From SPCO01 sp964579825 (GTDB taxonomy: Bacteria; Chloroflexota; Limnocylindria; Limnocylindrales; CSP1-4): 64,000 nt of DNA. Numbering within the stretch: the first letter of the stretch is position 1; each line of letters opens with the position of its first letter. The notes under the pieces are model-generated. The model saw only the letters and a list, made by a program, of their open reading frames with translations. It made no database searches and had not been told where the DNA came from. The stretch lies in the NCBI GenBank assembly GCA_964579825.1, contig CAZOHT010000016.1, positions 7,670-71,669 on the forward strand, written 5' to 3'. A program made the position numbers and the translations under genes. This document shows positions 32,170 through 39,608 of the stretch, in pieces.

Positions 32170-33147
32170 CTAGGCGACCACCGAGCCGAAGAACGCCGCG
32201 CAGTCGGACGCGACCACCTTCAGGCCGACGGTCATCTGGCCCTCGATGCGGTCGGAGTCGAGCTGCTCCAGGCGGTACTTCTTGATCCGCTGGCCCTGCG
32301 CGCCGTTGCCGAAGCGCGAGGTCCACGCGAACGTGTAGCCGGCCGACGGGGACATCATCGACGGGCTGGAGGGGGCGTACAGGAGCAGGGCCGACTTCGC
32401 GGCCATGAACCCGAAGGACGCCGTCTGCCCCTCCTTCGCCGAGTTGTAGACGAGGCGGGGCACGAGGACCTGGTCGAGGCCGAGCAGGCTGGCGAAGAGC
32501 TCCAGCGTCGCGACGCCCTTCTGCACGTACTTGATGCGGTCGATGATGTCCGGGTGATCCAGGAGGGCCTTCTCCACGAACGGGCCGATGACCAGCTTGT
32601 TGGGCCGGTAGCCGGTCGCGTTCTCGATGGAGTAGATCGCGGCGCGGATGTCCTCGATCGGGTTGGACGCGGCGTCGTTCCACTGCTTGAACTGGTTGGT
32701 GGACGGGGTGCCGGAGACGCCCGCCTGGTCGGCCTGGCCGGTCCAGACGCCCGACTTGAAGAACGTGTCGAGCCACAGCTTCTCCCGCTTGAGGATCAGC
32801 TGCATCCCGATGTACTCGGAGGCCGCCGCGTCGAGGTCGAGCTCGGCGTCGGCGTTGTCCCGGATGGGGTCCGGGATGTCCTTCTTGATCGCGTACTCCT
32901 TGCACTCGTAGGTGTCGGTCGAGACGCTGAACCCGCCGCCCTCGGCCTCGGTCCCGGGCGCGCGCTCGGCGGCCTCGATGCGCGAGAAGTCATCGCGGAC
33001 CCACTTGTAGTAGGTGTCGGTCTTGTGCGACACCGGGACGACCGGGAAGACCTTGGTCGCCACGGAGCGGCTCTCGTCCTGCATGTACGCGACGAGGATG
33101 TTCGACAGCGGCTGGTTGACGTGAACGTCGCCCTGAGTCGGCTTCAT
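32170..33147 (-). CDS. Major capsid protein
   Basis: 325 residues, ATG after AGAGGAACC. NQPLSNILVAYMQDE, ATKVFPVVPV, GGGFSVSTDTYECKEYAIKKDIPDPIRDNAD, RPNKLVIGPFVEKALLDHPDI and the terminal SDRIEGQMTVGLKVVASDCAAFFG are typical of a coat family with the HK97 fold. It forms the capsid shell; scaffold and decoration genes lie just upstream. Confidence 0.92.
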   Translation of the reverse strand: MKPTQGDVHVNQPLSNILVAYMQDESRSVATKVFPVVPVSHKTDTYYKWVRDDFSRIEAAERAPGTEAEGGGFSVSTDTYECKEYAIKKDIPDPIRDNADAELDLDAAASEYIGMQLILKREKLWLDTFFKSGVWTGQADQAGVSGTPSTNQFKQWNDAASNPIEDIRAAIYSIENATGYRPNKLVIGPFVEKALLDHPDIIDRIKYVQKGVATLELFASLLGLDQVLVPRLVYNSAKEGQTASFGFMAAKSALLLYAPSSPSMMSPSAGYTFAWTSRFGNGAQGQRIKKYRLEQLDSDRIEGQMTVGLKVVASDCAAFFGSVVA

Positions 33148-33181
33148 GTTCGTGGTTCCTCTATCAGTCTAGGATTCGTTG

Positions 33182-33592
33182 CTAGGCGAAGGTCGTGGGG
33201 ACCGCGCCGAAGGGGAGCGCCAGGAACTCGGTGACGTCCCCGGACGCGGAGTTCGCGGTGCCCAGCTTCACGCCGAGCACGGTGCTCGAGCTCGTGGCGC
33301 CGGCCGTGGCCGTCTTGAGCTTGCCGTTCGCGTCGCACGCGACGAGGGCGCCGGGGGCGACTGCCGCCGCCGTCACCGCCTTGAGCTTCGCGCCGGGGAC
33401 GAGGGGGGCGACCGAGCACACCTGACCCTGCGCCGTGGGCTTGTCGTAGAGGACGCCGACGGCCGGGTCACCGACGCCCGCCAGGGCGACCTGACCGTTG
33501 CTGTCGATCTTGACGAAGTAGTACTGCTTGGTGCTGAGGTCCGCCGACGCGACGAGCGTCACCAGGCCGGTCGGGGTGTTGTCGAGAGCCAT
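33182..33592 (-). CDS. Capsid decoration (cement) protein
   Basis: 136 residues. QYYFVKIDSNGQVALAGVGDPAVGVLYDKP, then Ala/Val/Gly-rich strands (GAKLKAVTAAAVAPGALVACDA), the pattern of the DUF2190-like capsid cement proteins encoded before capsid genes. Confidence 0.8.
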   Translation of the reverse strand: MALDNTPTGLVTLVASADLSTKQYYFVKIDSNGQVALAGVGDPAVGVLYDKPTAQGQVCSVAPLVPGAKLKAVTAAAVAPGALVACDANGKLKTATAGATSSSTVLGVKLGTANSASGDVTEFLALPFGAVPTTFA

Positions 33593-33616
33593 GTCTTCTC
33601 CTATCGCTCTGCGCCC

Positions 33617-34459
33617 CTACCGGGCCTCGAGCTTCTCCTGTTCGTAGGACTTGTAGAGGTCCTTGTTCGTCTTCCAGACCTCCGCCAACGCCTTCGCCTT
33701 GCTGATCCCGCGCTCCTTCGCCAGCTTCTCGGCGAGGGCCTCGGCCCGCTCCAGCGCGGTGCCGGTCAGCGCGACCGCCACGGACGCCGTCGCCGGGAGG
33801 ACGTTCGTCTCGATGAGCGCCGCGCACTTCGCGAGCAGCATCTCGACGTACTCCGCGAGCGGGGCGTCGAGCTCCGCCAGCGCGACCAGGCGGTCGGCCA
33901 GTTCGTCGGCCTTCGCCGGGATCGACTTCATCACGGACTCGATCTTCGTGGTGGCGTCCTTCACCTTGACGATGCGCCGGGTCTCACGGAGCGACTTCTC
34001 GAGCTCCGCGACCCGGATGTTCGCCTTCTCGACCTCGGTCGCCTCGGCCTTCTGGACCGGCTCCGGCTCGGGGGCGGGCTCGACGGCCGCCTGGACTGGC
34101 GCGACCTCGACGGCGGGGGGCGGCTCGACCACCGGCTCCGGCTCGACGGCGGGGGCCGCCTCGACCACCGGCTCGGGGGCGGCCTCGGCCACCGGCTCGA
34201 TCTTCTCTTCGGGCACGCTTTCCTCCTTGGGCGCGGTCTTGTAGAAGGGCGCGCCGCAGCTCTTGCAGAACTTGTCCTCGTCCGCGACCTTCTGCGCGCA
34301 GATGCGGCACTCGACCGTGGACGCCTTGACGACCGTGTTGATCCGATCCATCTGTCCCCTCGCCTTCGTGATCTTGATCGTCGCTGGCGGGCAAGCCGGG
34401 TCCGCGACGAGACTCACCTCATTGATCGTGAGGTCGATGAACTTCCGCTTCGCTCTCAC
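33617..34459 (-). CDS. Scaffold-like protein with zinc ribbon
   Basis: 280 residues; GTG overlaps the protease stop. The N-terminus INEVSLVADPACPP is the tail motif of XkdF-type proteases. A zinc ribbon (CRICAQKVADEDKFCKSCG) follows, then a Glu/Pro/Val-rich disordered stretch (about residues 80-140) and a helical C-terminus. Composition and position fit a capsid scaffold derived from a protease-scaffold fusion. Confidence 0.65.
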   Translation of the reverse strand: MRAKRKFIDLTINEVSLVADPACPPATIKITKARGQMDRINTVVKASTVECRICAQKVADEDKFCKSCGAPFYKTAPKEESVPEEKIEPVAEAAPEPVVEAAPAVEPEPVVEPPPAVEVAPVQAAVEPAPEPEPVQKAEATEVEKANIRVAELEKSLRETRRIVKVKDATTKIESVMKSIPAKADELADRLVALAELDAPLAEYVEMLLAKCAALIETNVLPATASVAVALTGTALERAEALAEKLAKERGISKAKALAEVWKTNKDLYKSYEQEKLEAR

Positions 34460-34848
34460 TCTTCGATCTCCTCGTAGCTGCCGGCGCCGCCGATCGAGAA
34501 TGCCGGGAGGGCACCAGACTCGACTGCGGCCCAGACGTCGGGATCGTCCACGCGCATCCCGATCCAGATGCCGGCGCCCTTGAAGGTCGTCTCGACGCCC
34601 ATCGCCGCGAGCTTCTCGGCGTCGATGAAGGCCGCCTCGATCAACGTGGCGACGCCCATCTTCTGGTGCTCGAGCCCGCCCTCGCGATGGCGCGCGACGT
34701 AGTCGTAGCTCGCGCGCTCCAGAACGTCTGCCGGGATCACGTCACCATGAAGGTCGATGACCGTCTTGCCGTCTTCGGTCGCGGCCAGGTTGGCCCAGCC
34801 GAAAACCATCCGGCGCTTCGGATCGGCCTTCGTGATTCGGATCAGCAC
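34456..34848 (-). CDS. Prohead protease, XkdF-like
   Basis: 130 residues from GTG 34848. The start follows GGAGACGTTCTC, part of the repeat cap; longer reading upstream would only translate the repeat. MVFGWANLA, DLHGDVIPADVLERASYDYV, LIEAAFI and GIWIGMRVDDPDVWAAVESGALPAFSIGG match XkdF-type maturation proteases. It processes scaffold during capsid assembly and heads the capsid operon. Confidence 0.75.
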   Translation of the reverse strand: MLIRITKADPKRRMVFGWANLAATEDGKTVIDLHGDVIPADVLERASYDYVARHREGGLEHQKMGVATLIEAAFIDAEKLAAMGVETTFKGAGIWIGMRVDDPDVWAAVESGALPAFSIGGAGSYEEIEE

Positions 34849-34919
34849 GAGAACGTCTCCATGCCATGCCAAGCCGCGCCCAACCTCGCCACACCAGGCC
34901 GTGCCGCGCCACGCCTTGT
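34849..34919 (-). repeat. Pentamer array in the leader of the capsid operon
   Basis: On the - strand about eleven five-base units run without a phase break (ggcgt ggcgc ggcac ggcct ggtgt ggcga ggttg ggcgc ggctt ggcat ggcat), then GGAGA-CGTTC and the GTG start after two bases. The cap provides the Shine-Dalgarno site of the protease gene. Upstream, 34920-35054 is a leader with a GTTGCC/GGCAAC hairpin and no gene. Confidence 0.85.
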
Positions 34920-35054
34920 CCTGCTGATCCCGATCACTCGATCTCCAAAACGAAGAGCGCCCGGGAGCCAGGGCCATGAAGTGGCCTCAGACTGCCGGGC
35001 GCCGGTTCGGCGGTCCCTGCTAGTTGCCGTGCGGGCAACCGATGATCTAACTCT

Positions 35055-35082
35055 AGTTTACCACGCGCCTACGATGCGATGC
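35055..35082 (-). promoter_or_regulatory. Leftward promoter-like site with 13-bp element
   Basis: -10 TAAACT preceded by TGG, spacer CATCGTAGGCGCGTGG, and a poor -35 (GCATCG). Directed at the protease-scaffold-capsid operon, about 200 bases ahead of it. The spacer is nearly identical to those at 11661 and 35210. Confidence 0.55.
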
Positions 35083-35209
35083 ATCCAGAAATGAGGAACC
35101 CCGGCGACCAGGGGTGGGAGGGGGAGGGGGGCCTGGCCGCCGGGGGTACGGAGTGGAACCGGGTCGCCGCGTGTTGTTCGGGCGGCTGCGACGAGGCCGC
35201 CATACGTCT

Positions 35210-35237
35210 AGTGTACCACGCGACTACAATGCGTCAC
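35210..35237 (-). promoter_or_regulatory. Leftward sigma70-type promoter with 13-bp element
   Basis: -35 GTGACG (35232-35237), 16-base spacer CATTGTAGTCGCGTGG, extended -10 TGG-TACACT (35210-35215). It overlaps the end of the small membrane gene and points to the capsid operon, in tandem with the site at 35055. Between 34920 and 35223 no gene is seen. Confidence 0.65.
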
Positions 35238-35418
35238 GGCCAGCGATTGCGACAGCCACGAGGAGCACGAAGCAGAGGGCCGCGACGAGCGCCATCGACC
35301 ACGGCACCCAGATGGGGGCGAAGACGACCCACCAGGAGACGCCGATCGACCCAGAGAGCTTGGCGATGACGAGGCCGGTGACCAGGCCCCACTGGAGGAC
35401 GAAGGGGATGTGCTTCAT
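35224..35418 (-). CDS. Small two-helix membrane protein
   Basis: 64 residues. Hydrophobic segments VLQWGLVTGLVIAKL and WVVFAPIWVPWSMALVAALCFVLLV in outline; this K-L-x-G...W-S-W-W...P-x-W-I-P pattern is common in small phage membrane proteins. Possibly holin-related or an exclusion protein. Its own promoter is at 35426. Confidence 0.65.
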   Translation of the reverse strand: MKHIPFVLQWGLVTGLVIAKLSGSIGVSWWVVFAPIWVPWSMALVAALCFVLLVAVAIAGRDAL

Positions 35419-35425
35419 GCCGTAG

Positions 35426-35453
35426 AAGGTAGGCGCGGACGTCGTGGTGTCAA
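35426..35453 (-). promoter_or_regulatory. Leftward sigma70 promoter
   Basis: -35 TTGACA (35448-35453), 16-base spacer, -10 TACCTT (35426-35431), eight bases before the ATG of the membrane gene, so the leader is very short. It shares TTGACACCAC with the leftward promoter at 55579-55608. Confidence 0.55.
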
Positions 35454-35472
35454 CTCGACGCTGCCGGATTGG

Positions 35473-35997
35473 TCAGCAATCCGACGGGTCGCGGCCGGAG
35501 TGAGTCCACCGCAGATCGACACCCCCAGGACATGATGCGAAGCATGGTTCGCCGACGATCTCTGCAGCGCACTTGGTGTCGAGTTGGGACTGGGTCAGCT
35601 TGCCGGTCACTGATCGCGGGAGCCTGACTCCGGTCGCCGGGCAGATGAGCGTCAGGCCCGCGTCCGCGATGGCTGGCGGCGGCGGGCACGGCTCCACCCT
35701 TAGGGTCGCCATCGTGGGCGAGATCTTGGTGTATGTCTGCCTCGTCCATGTCCAGGGGTGTTCCCGGTGCCACCGCAGCCCACGCACGCAATGGAACTGG
35801 GGTCGATTGCGAAGCGCCCTCGCGATCGAGCCCCAGACATGTGGGGCGTGCGTCTGGTCGATGACCTCGGGTCGCACTGATGGTGGCGGCCCGGACGACG
35901 GGGCGCCAAGGATGGCGAGCGCCTCCTGGTCCGCCTCTAGGACGGCGCCAGAGTCAAGGCAGATGATCAGGTTGCCATGCAATGGGGGGGCTCCCAC
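35473..35997 (-). CDS. Hypothetical protein, uncertain
   Basis: 174 residues with several Cys and Pro-rich stretches (VEPCPPPPAIADAG, CFASCPGG). No family recognised. It starts beside a run of seven G/C. Base use fits a real gene better on this strand than on the opposite one, but the evidence is weak. Confidence 0.4.
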   Translation of the reverse strand: MGAPPLHGNLIICLDSGAVLEADQEALAILGAPSSGPPPSVRPEVIDQTHAPHVWGSIARALRNRPQFHCVRGLRWHREHPWTWTRQTYTKISPTMATLRVEPCPPPPAIADAGLTLICPATGVRLPRSVTGKLTQSQLDTKCAAEIVGEPCFASCPGGVDLRWTHSGRDPSDC

Positions 35998-36008
35998 TTG
36001 AACGAGGC

Positions 36009-36021
36009 TGACACAATGTCA
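36009..36021. promoter_or_regulatory. Palindromic operator candidate TGACA-CAA-TGTCA
   Basis: Perfect 5-bp inverted repeat with 3-base spacer immediately upstream of the ribbon-helix-helix gene. Such a position suggests autoregulation by that protein. Confidence 0.45.
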
Positions 36022-36048
36022 CACGTCGTCACAAGAGGCAAGGGGCCG

Positions 36049-36276
36049 ATGGAGAAGGGGTATAGTCGCCGCGAAATGCGCTTCCTGTCTGTGCGGATTG
36101 ATGACGAGCTCGCCCGAGATCTCGACAGGGTCGCAACGCTCGTGAGGGAGCGGTACGCCCACTCACACGTCAGTACGTCAGCCGTCGCGAGGCGGTCGCT
36201 GGCGATCGGGCTGAGGCGCATGGAGCGCGAGATGGTGGAGCAGATCGCCGAGAACGGGCGCAAGAAGAAGCGGTGA
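36049..36276 (+). CDS. Ribbon-helix-helix transcriptional regulator
   Basis: 75 residues from ATG 36049 (AAGGGG upstream); longer starts at 36016 or 35977 would run over the operator-like palindrome. MRFLSVRIDDELARDLDRVATLVRERY...STSAVARRSLAIGLRRME has the RHH strand (RFLSVRID) and two helices. Lies beside tRNA-Glu and integrase in the lysogeny region, so it may be the lysogeny or integrase regulator. Confidence 0.7.
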   Translation: MEKGYSRREMRFLSVRIDDELARDLDRVATLVRERYAHSHVSTSAVARRSLAIGLRRMEREMVEQIAENGRKKKR

Positions 36277-36280
36277 CTGG

Positions 36281-36354
36281 CGTCCCCGGCGGGATTTGAA
36301 CCCGCGATCTCCGGCGTGAAAGGCCGGCGTCCTGGGCCACTAGACGACGGGGAC
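36281..36354 (-). tRNA. tRNA-Glu (anticodon TTC)
   Basis: 74 bases on the - strand. Acceptor GTCCCCG/CGGGGAC pairs fully; D arm GTC...GAC; anticodon arm CCGGC-CTTTCAC-GCCGG with TTC; T arm GCGGG-TTCAAAT-CCCGC; discriminator G; CCA is not encoded. All arms are intact. It sits 410 bases from the integrase start, so it may be both a working tRNA and part of the phage attachment site. Confidence 0.95.
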
Positions 36355-36763
36355 GAGTCGCGATCCTACCACGGCCATGTGAAGGTGGCAGTTCGATGTC
36401 GAGTTGCCAGTTTGACCCTATGACCCTACGCGGTGGTGGCGATGACCCTGGGCCGACCCTGCCGCCGCCCTATGGAATCCGCCGCCCAGAAATCCTCAGC
36501 AAGGATCGCGAGATACGGGTCGGCTCGACCCTGGACCGCCACCTTGAAAGTCTGAATGGGCCTCCAGCGTATGTCGTGCGTCTACAACGCATCGAGGCAA
36601 GCGTTGCACATTCTGCAAGGGTTCGCGAACGCAGTGAGGGGGCAGGGTGGTGCAGGATGGTGCAGGTTGTGCGGCCCCCGACCCTACACTGCCCCTATGG
36701 GTTCACCACACTTTGAGTTGACACCCAGGATCATTTCTGAGAGGGTCAGGTGGGAGGTGGCCG
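36355..36763 (+). other. Integrase upstream region with GACCCT repeats; candidate attP
   Basis: No convincing gene in 409 bases. GACCCT occurs six times in the same orientation at 36414, 36422, 36444, 36455, 36527 and 36680, which could be arm-type integrase sites. A 13-bp element copy (GCGTCTACAACGC) is at 36578-36590 and a paired GGTGCAG repeat near 36650. A TTGACA (36718-36723) lies 40 bases before the integrase start without a clear -10. Confidence 0.4.
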
Positions 36764-37975
36764 ATGCCGAGGGTGGCACTCACGGACAAGATGATCGCGG
36801 GGCTGACCAGTGAGGGCAAGGTCCAGCGGGACCTCTACGACGCCGTCGTGCCGGGCCTGATCCTCCGCGTGACAGCGGAGGGGACGAAGGTCTGGACGAT
36901 CAGGTACTCCGTCGGGAAGGAGCGCAAGCGCGCCACGCTCGGGCGGCACCCGGCGATCGGCCTGGCGGTCGCGCGCGACAAGGCGACCATCCTGATGCGG
37001 CAGGCCGTGGAGGGCGAGGACCCGATGGCGTCGGACGGGACGGTCGGCACGCTGCTCGACGTGTCGAAGGAGTTCCGCCGCATCTACATCCCGATCCTCG
37101 CCGACACCACACAGAAGGAGTGGCGGCGCATCATCCTGGGAACGATCGAACCCAAGTTGGGAACGATGGACCTCGAGCGCCCGGCGACCGCGCGCAAGCA
37201 ACTGCGCTCCGTCCTCGACGGCCTCGCATCGCGGCACGCGGCCCGGACGGTCTACGCGATCGTCCGGCGGATGCTTCGGTGGGCCGGGCAGCGCGACCTC
37301 ATCGTGCCCGGGACCGGCGCGCAGATCTTCAGCGACTTCGCGCGGCCCGAGATCGGGTCGGCCAGGAGGACGAGGACTCTCAGCTGGGACGAGACGAGGG
37401 CGATCCTCGCGGCCGTCCGGAAGGAGCCGTTTCTGCTGCGGGGGCTCTGGCGGCTCGCGTGGCTGACCGGGCAGCGGCGGTCGGAGGTCCTGAGCGCGGA
37501 GTGGTCGGGCGTCGACCTCAAGGAGAAGACGTGGACCCTCGCCGTGAAGTCGTCGCGCCGGCAGCGCGTCGAGGGGAAGACGTTGGGCGGCCGGACCCAC
37601 ACCCTCCCGCTCTCCGACCAGGCCGTCGAGCTCCTGCGCGAGCTCCGCATCGTGGCCGGCGAGTCGCCGTGGGTCTTCCCGGGCGAGGGGGAGATGGGAC
37701 ATGTCTGGGGGGTTGGGAAGTCGATCGAGCGGGTGAGGGCGGCATCCCAGATTCGCGAATTCAGAATCCACGACATCAGGAGGACCGTCGCCAGCAGACT
37801 CGCGGAGCTCGGGGTCGGGCAGCCGGCCATCTCGTCCATCCTCGCCCATAGCGCGAGCGACTCCGGGGCCGCCACCGTCACCAGCGAGGTCTACGTCCAC
37901 TACCGCTACCTGAGGGAGATGCGCGACGGACTGCAACGCTGGGCCGACGTGCTGGACGAAAAAACGGGGCGGTGA
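36764..37975 (+). CDS. Tyrosine site-specific integrase, P4-type
   Basis: 403 residues, ATG after GGGAGGTGGCC. The N-terminal DUF4102-like domain (ALTDKMIAGL, YDAVVPGLILRVTAEGTKVWTIRYSVG, TLGRHPAIGLAVARDKA) is typical of P4-type integrases, which usually use tRNA genes. Catalytic residues are visible: Arg in LTGQRRSEV, H-x-x-R in HDIRRTVAS, His in ILAHSA, Tyr in VYVHYRY. Mediates integration and excision with the AlpA-like protein. Confidence 0.95.
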   Translation: MPRVALTDKMIAGLTSEGKVQRDLYDAVVPGLILRVTAEGTKVWTIRYSVGKERKRATLGRHPAIGLAVARDKATILMRQAVEGEDPMASDGTVGTLLDVSKEFRRIYIPILADTTQKEWRRIILGTIEPKLGTMDLERPATARKQLRSVLDGLASRHAARTVYAIVRRMLRWAGQRDLIVPGTGAQIFSDFARPEIGSARRTRTLSWDETRAILAAVRKEPFLLRGLWRLAWLTGQRRSEVLSAEWSGVDLKEKTWTLAVKSSRRQRVEGKTLGGRTHTLPLSDQAVELLRELRIVAGESPWVFPGEGEMGHVWGVGKSIERVRAASQIREFRIHDIRRTVASRLAELGVGQPAISSILAHSASDSGAATVTSEVYVHYRYLREMRDGLQRWADVLDEKTGR

Positions 37976-37985
37976 CCCGCCCCGT
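37959..37985 (-). terminator. Intrinsic terminator for the AlpA transcript
   Basis: On the - strand ACGGGGCGG, loop GTCA, CCGCCCCGT, then TTTTTT: a 9-bp stem with a six-T run. It overlaps the 3' end of the convergent integrase gene and ends leftward transcription from the AlpA side. Confidence 0.85.
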
Positions 37986-37990
37986 CGGTA

Positions 37991-38044
37991 CGCCCATGCC
38001 GAGCCTTGCCACGCCATGCCCCGCCCAACCAGGCCTGGCCCCGC
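37991..38044 (-). repeat. Pentamer array after the AlpA gene
   Basis: On the - strand ten units (ggcgg ggcca ggcct ggttg ggcgg ggcat ggcgt ggcaa ggctc ggcat) follow the AlpA stop directly and end GGGCGTACCG before the terminator. This copy lacks the CGTTC cap and is in a 3' untranslated region. Confidence 0.8.
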
Positions 38045-38212
38045 CTACCGTATCGCCTCAACCCACTGCAGAACCTCGAACTCCAGCCACCCGATCCGCC
38101 CCGGCGACAGGCGGCGGCGAGCCGGAAACCTGCCGTCGCGCTCGAGTCGCCGGATCGTGTCCCTACTGATGCCGGCAACCATGACGACCTCGCGCTCCGA
38201 GAGGAACCTCAC
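38045..38212 (-). CDS. AlpA-family excisionase/regulator
   Basis: 55 residues from GTG 38212. MRFLSEREVVMVAGISRDTI...RFPARRRLSPGRIGWLEFEVLQWVEA is the winged-helix AlpA pattern (LS--EV---GIS--TI-R----G-FP---R---R-GW----V--W). It is short but complete. The ribosome binding site GGAGG is the cap of a pentamer array. It faces the integrase, so it probably controls excision (Xis role) or integrase expression. Confidence 0.85.
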   Translation of the reverse strand: MRFLSEREVVMVAGISRDTIRRLERDGRFPARRRLSPGRIGWLEFEVLQWVEAIR

Positions 38213-38502
38213 CGGAACGCCTCCATGCCCTGCCTCGCCATGCCATGCCCCGCCGTGCCCCGCCCTGCCCCGCCTCGCTTGCGTCCGGCCACGATGTCGC
38301 AGCAGTGCGAGTACGAGATCCTGAGCCGCCTCGCCACGTCTGCTCGGGTCTCGCCCTGCTCGATGACCAGGTTCCGGACGGCCCGCACCTGGTAGTCAGA
38401 GAGCGGAAGGCCCCGACCGCGAGGCCGCCAGCGCGCGAACCAGTCGTTGCGCGGCAGGCGCAGCCGGTCGTACTCGCGGCGACGAGCCGTCTGCACCCTC
38501 AT
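38209..38502 (-). CDS. Small helix-turn-helix protein
   Basis: 97 residues. LPLSDYQVRAVRNLVIEQGETRADVARRLRISYSHCCDIVAGRK is a clear HTH of the sigma-region-4/resolvase kind. The final 20 or so residues (GGAGRGTAGHGMARQGM) come from the pentamer array, so the ancestral protein probably ended at the GRKR. Likely a DNA-binding regulator of the lysogeny region. Confidence 0.6.
   Translation of the reverse strand: MRVQTARRREYDRLRLPRNDWFARWRPRGRGLPLSDYQVRAVRNLVIEQGETRADVARRLRISYSHCCDIVAGRKRGGAGRGTAGHGMARQGMEAFR
38213..38278 (-). repeat. Pentamer array forming the AlpA ribosome binding site
   Basis: On the - strand ten units (ggcgg ggcag ggcgg ggcac ggcgg ggcat ggcat ggcga ggcag ggcat), then GGAGG-CGTTC-CG and the GTG start. 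The cap is the same as in the capsid operon leader apart from one base in GGAGR. The array also encodes the last residues of the upstream HTH gene. Confidence 0.85.
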
Positions 38503-38720
38503 CGCACCGACCTCCGCTTCCGCTTCTTGTTGAAGAGCCTCGGCTTCGGGATGAAGCTGTCGAACCCGGCGCCGGATAGCCGGTCGAGCGCCGCCTGACG
38601 CGCGGCCAGGTCGTCGGACTTCAGGATGGCCCCGAGGGCGCGACCGATGTAGAACGGGCCGAGGTCGGCGTCGAACCGGGCGTTGTCGATCTCGGTCTCG
38701 ACCCTCTCAGCGAGTTCCAA
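38499..38720 (-). CDS. Small hypothetical protein
   Basis: 73 residues, TTG start. Helical, with a basic tail (FNKKRKRRSVR). Stop overlaps the start of the HTH gene. No family recognised. Confidence 0.5.
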   Translation of the reverse strand: MELAERVETEIDNARFDADLGPFYIGRALGAILKSDDLAARQAALDRLSGAGFDSFIPKPRLFNKKRKRRSVR

Positions 38721-38796
38721 GGTCGACCTCGATGAGCGCCCGGAAGATCAGCCACGACCCGAGGACGAGGAGCGCGGCGGAGATCAGTTCGAGCAT
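38707..38796 (-). CDS. 29-residue single-helix membrane peptide, tentative
   Basis: ATG start; one hydrophobic helix (LISAALLVLGSWLIFRALI) and a short polar tail. Overlaps both neighbours slightly (starts inside the coiled-coil gene end, ends inside the next start). Size and design resemble small phage membrane peptides. Confidence 0.4.
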   Translation of the reverse strand: MLELISAALLVLGSWLIFRALIEVDLGTR

Positions 38797-39029
38797 GGCC
38801 TCACCGTCATGTCGAGCTCGTGCTCGAACGTGTCGCGCTCCTGCCGGAGGCGCTGGTTCTCGAGCAGGAGGACATCGATGAGGACATAGAGGTTCCTGTT
38901 CGTCTGACGGTACTCCGACCAGTTCGCGAGTGCGGCCTGGAGGGTGTGGCGGGTGGTCGAGAGTTCGCCGACCAGCGACAGGATGGCGAGCTCGGCCTCG
39001 TTCGGCTGCGGTTGAGGGTGGGACGACAT
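38784..39029 (-). CDS. Small coiled-coil protein
   Basis: 81 residues. Helical with a coiled coil (LIDVLLLENQRLRQERDTFEHEL in outline). No family recognised. Part of a run of small leftward genes. Confidence 0.5.
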   Translation of the reverse strand: MSSHPQPQPNEAELAILSLVGELSTTRHTLQAALANWSEYRQTNRNLYVLIDVLLLENQRLRQERDTFEHELDMTVRPCSN

Positions 39030-39032
39030 GGC

Positions 39033-39212
39033 CTACGCCTTGCCCCTGCGGATCGCCTTGCGGGCTGCCCGGCGGGTCGAGAACTTCCCGGACCTCATGG
39101 CCGCGTCGGTCGCCTCCGTCATCTTCACCTTGTAGGCGCAGAGCGTCGGGTTGGGGTGCTTGTGCTGTGACTTGGAGTCGGCGATGACTTCGGCGAGCGG
39201 GGTCTCGGTCAC
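39033..39212 (-). CDS. Small hypothetical protein
   Basis: 59 residues from a GTG overlapping the stop of the upstream gene. Basic (KFSTRRAARKAIRRGKA at the end), with HKHPNPTLCAYKVKMTEATD in the middle. Possibly nucleic-acid binding; unknown family. Confidence 0.5.
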   Translation of the reverse strand: MTETPLAEVIADSKSQHKHPNPTLCAYKVKMTEATDAAMRSGKFSTRRAARKAIRRGKA

Positions 39213-39571
39213 TGGATCATCCTCCTCATGGCGGTTGCGAGGTCTCTCTTCAGGACGGTGATGGCGAGCGGGTGAAGGTCGATTCGGCGAGCGGCCACGA
39301 CTGTGGCGACGGCTGGATCGCTGAGGATGTCGTGCAACACGGAGAGGACGCCGTAGCCGTCCATCCCGCAGTCGGACCACTCGAGGGAACGCTTCCACGC
39401 CGGGCTGGCCTGAAGCGCAAGGACCACCGGCTTGTCGTGGACCAGGAGCTTCATCCAGGCCCTCGCCTCTTTGGCCTCAGGTCCGTCTGCGATCTCCGGA
39501 ATCCACTGTCCCACAGCCGGAGAGTACGCCCGTTCGCACCTGTTTGTCAACGAGGCGTAGATGCATTTCAT
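39209..39571 (-). CDS. Hypothetical protein
   Basis: 120 residues at most; the first 20 codons overlap the palindromic site at 39554-39583, so a later start (for example GTG near 39514) is possible. Helical, with WMKLLVHDKPVVLALQASPAW. No family recognised. Confidence 0.45.
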   Translation of the reverse strand: MKCIYASLTNRCERAYSPAVGQWIPEIADGPEAKEARAWMKLLVHDKPVVLALQASPAWKRSLEWSDCGMDGYGVLSVLHDILSDPAVATVVAARRIDLHPLAITVLKRDLATAMRRMIQ

Positions 39572-39583
39572 GCACTATACGCC
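39554..39583. promoter_or_regulatory. Imperfect palindrome, operator candidate
   Basis: GCGTAGATGCAT and ATGCACTATACGC form an imperfect inverted repeat around TTC, between the 39209 gene and the head-gene side. It is related in sequence to the 13-bp element (GCGTAGA, ATGC). Probably regulates the small leftward genes. Confidence 0.35.
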
Positions 39584-39608
39584 ACGGCAATGTCGTGGTG
39601 CGAATGAT

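Noticed and set aside
35573..36001. 142-codon + strand frame opposite the 35473 gene
   Set aside because: No start signal and poorer composition than the - strand frame; neither is strong.
36396..36813. Short + strand frames between tRNA-Glu and integrase
   Set aside because: They run over GACCCT repeats and the integrase start, lack ribosome binding sites and resemble no family.
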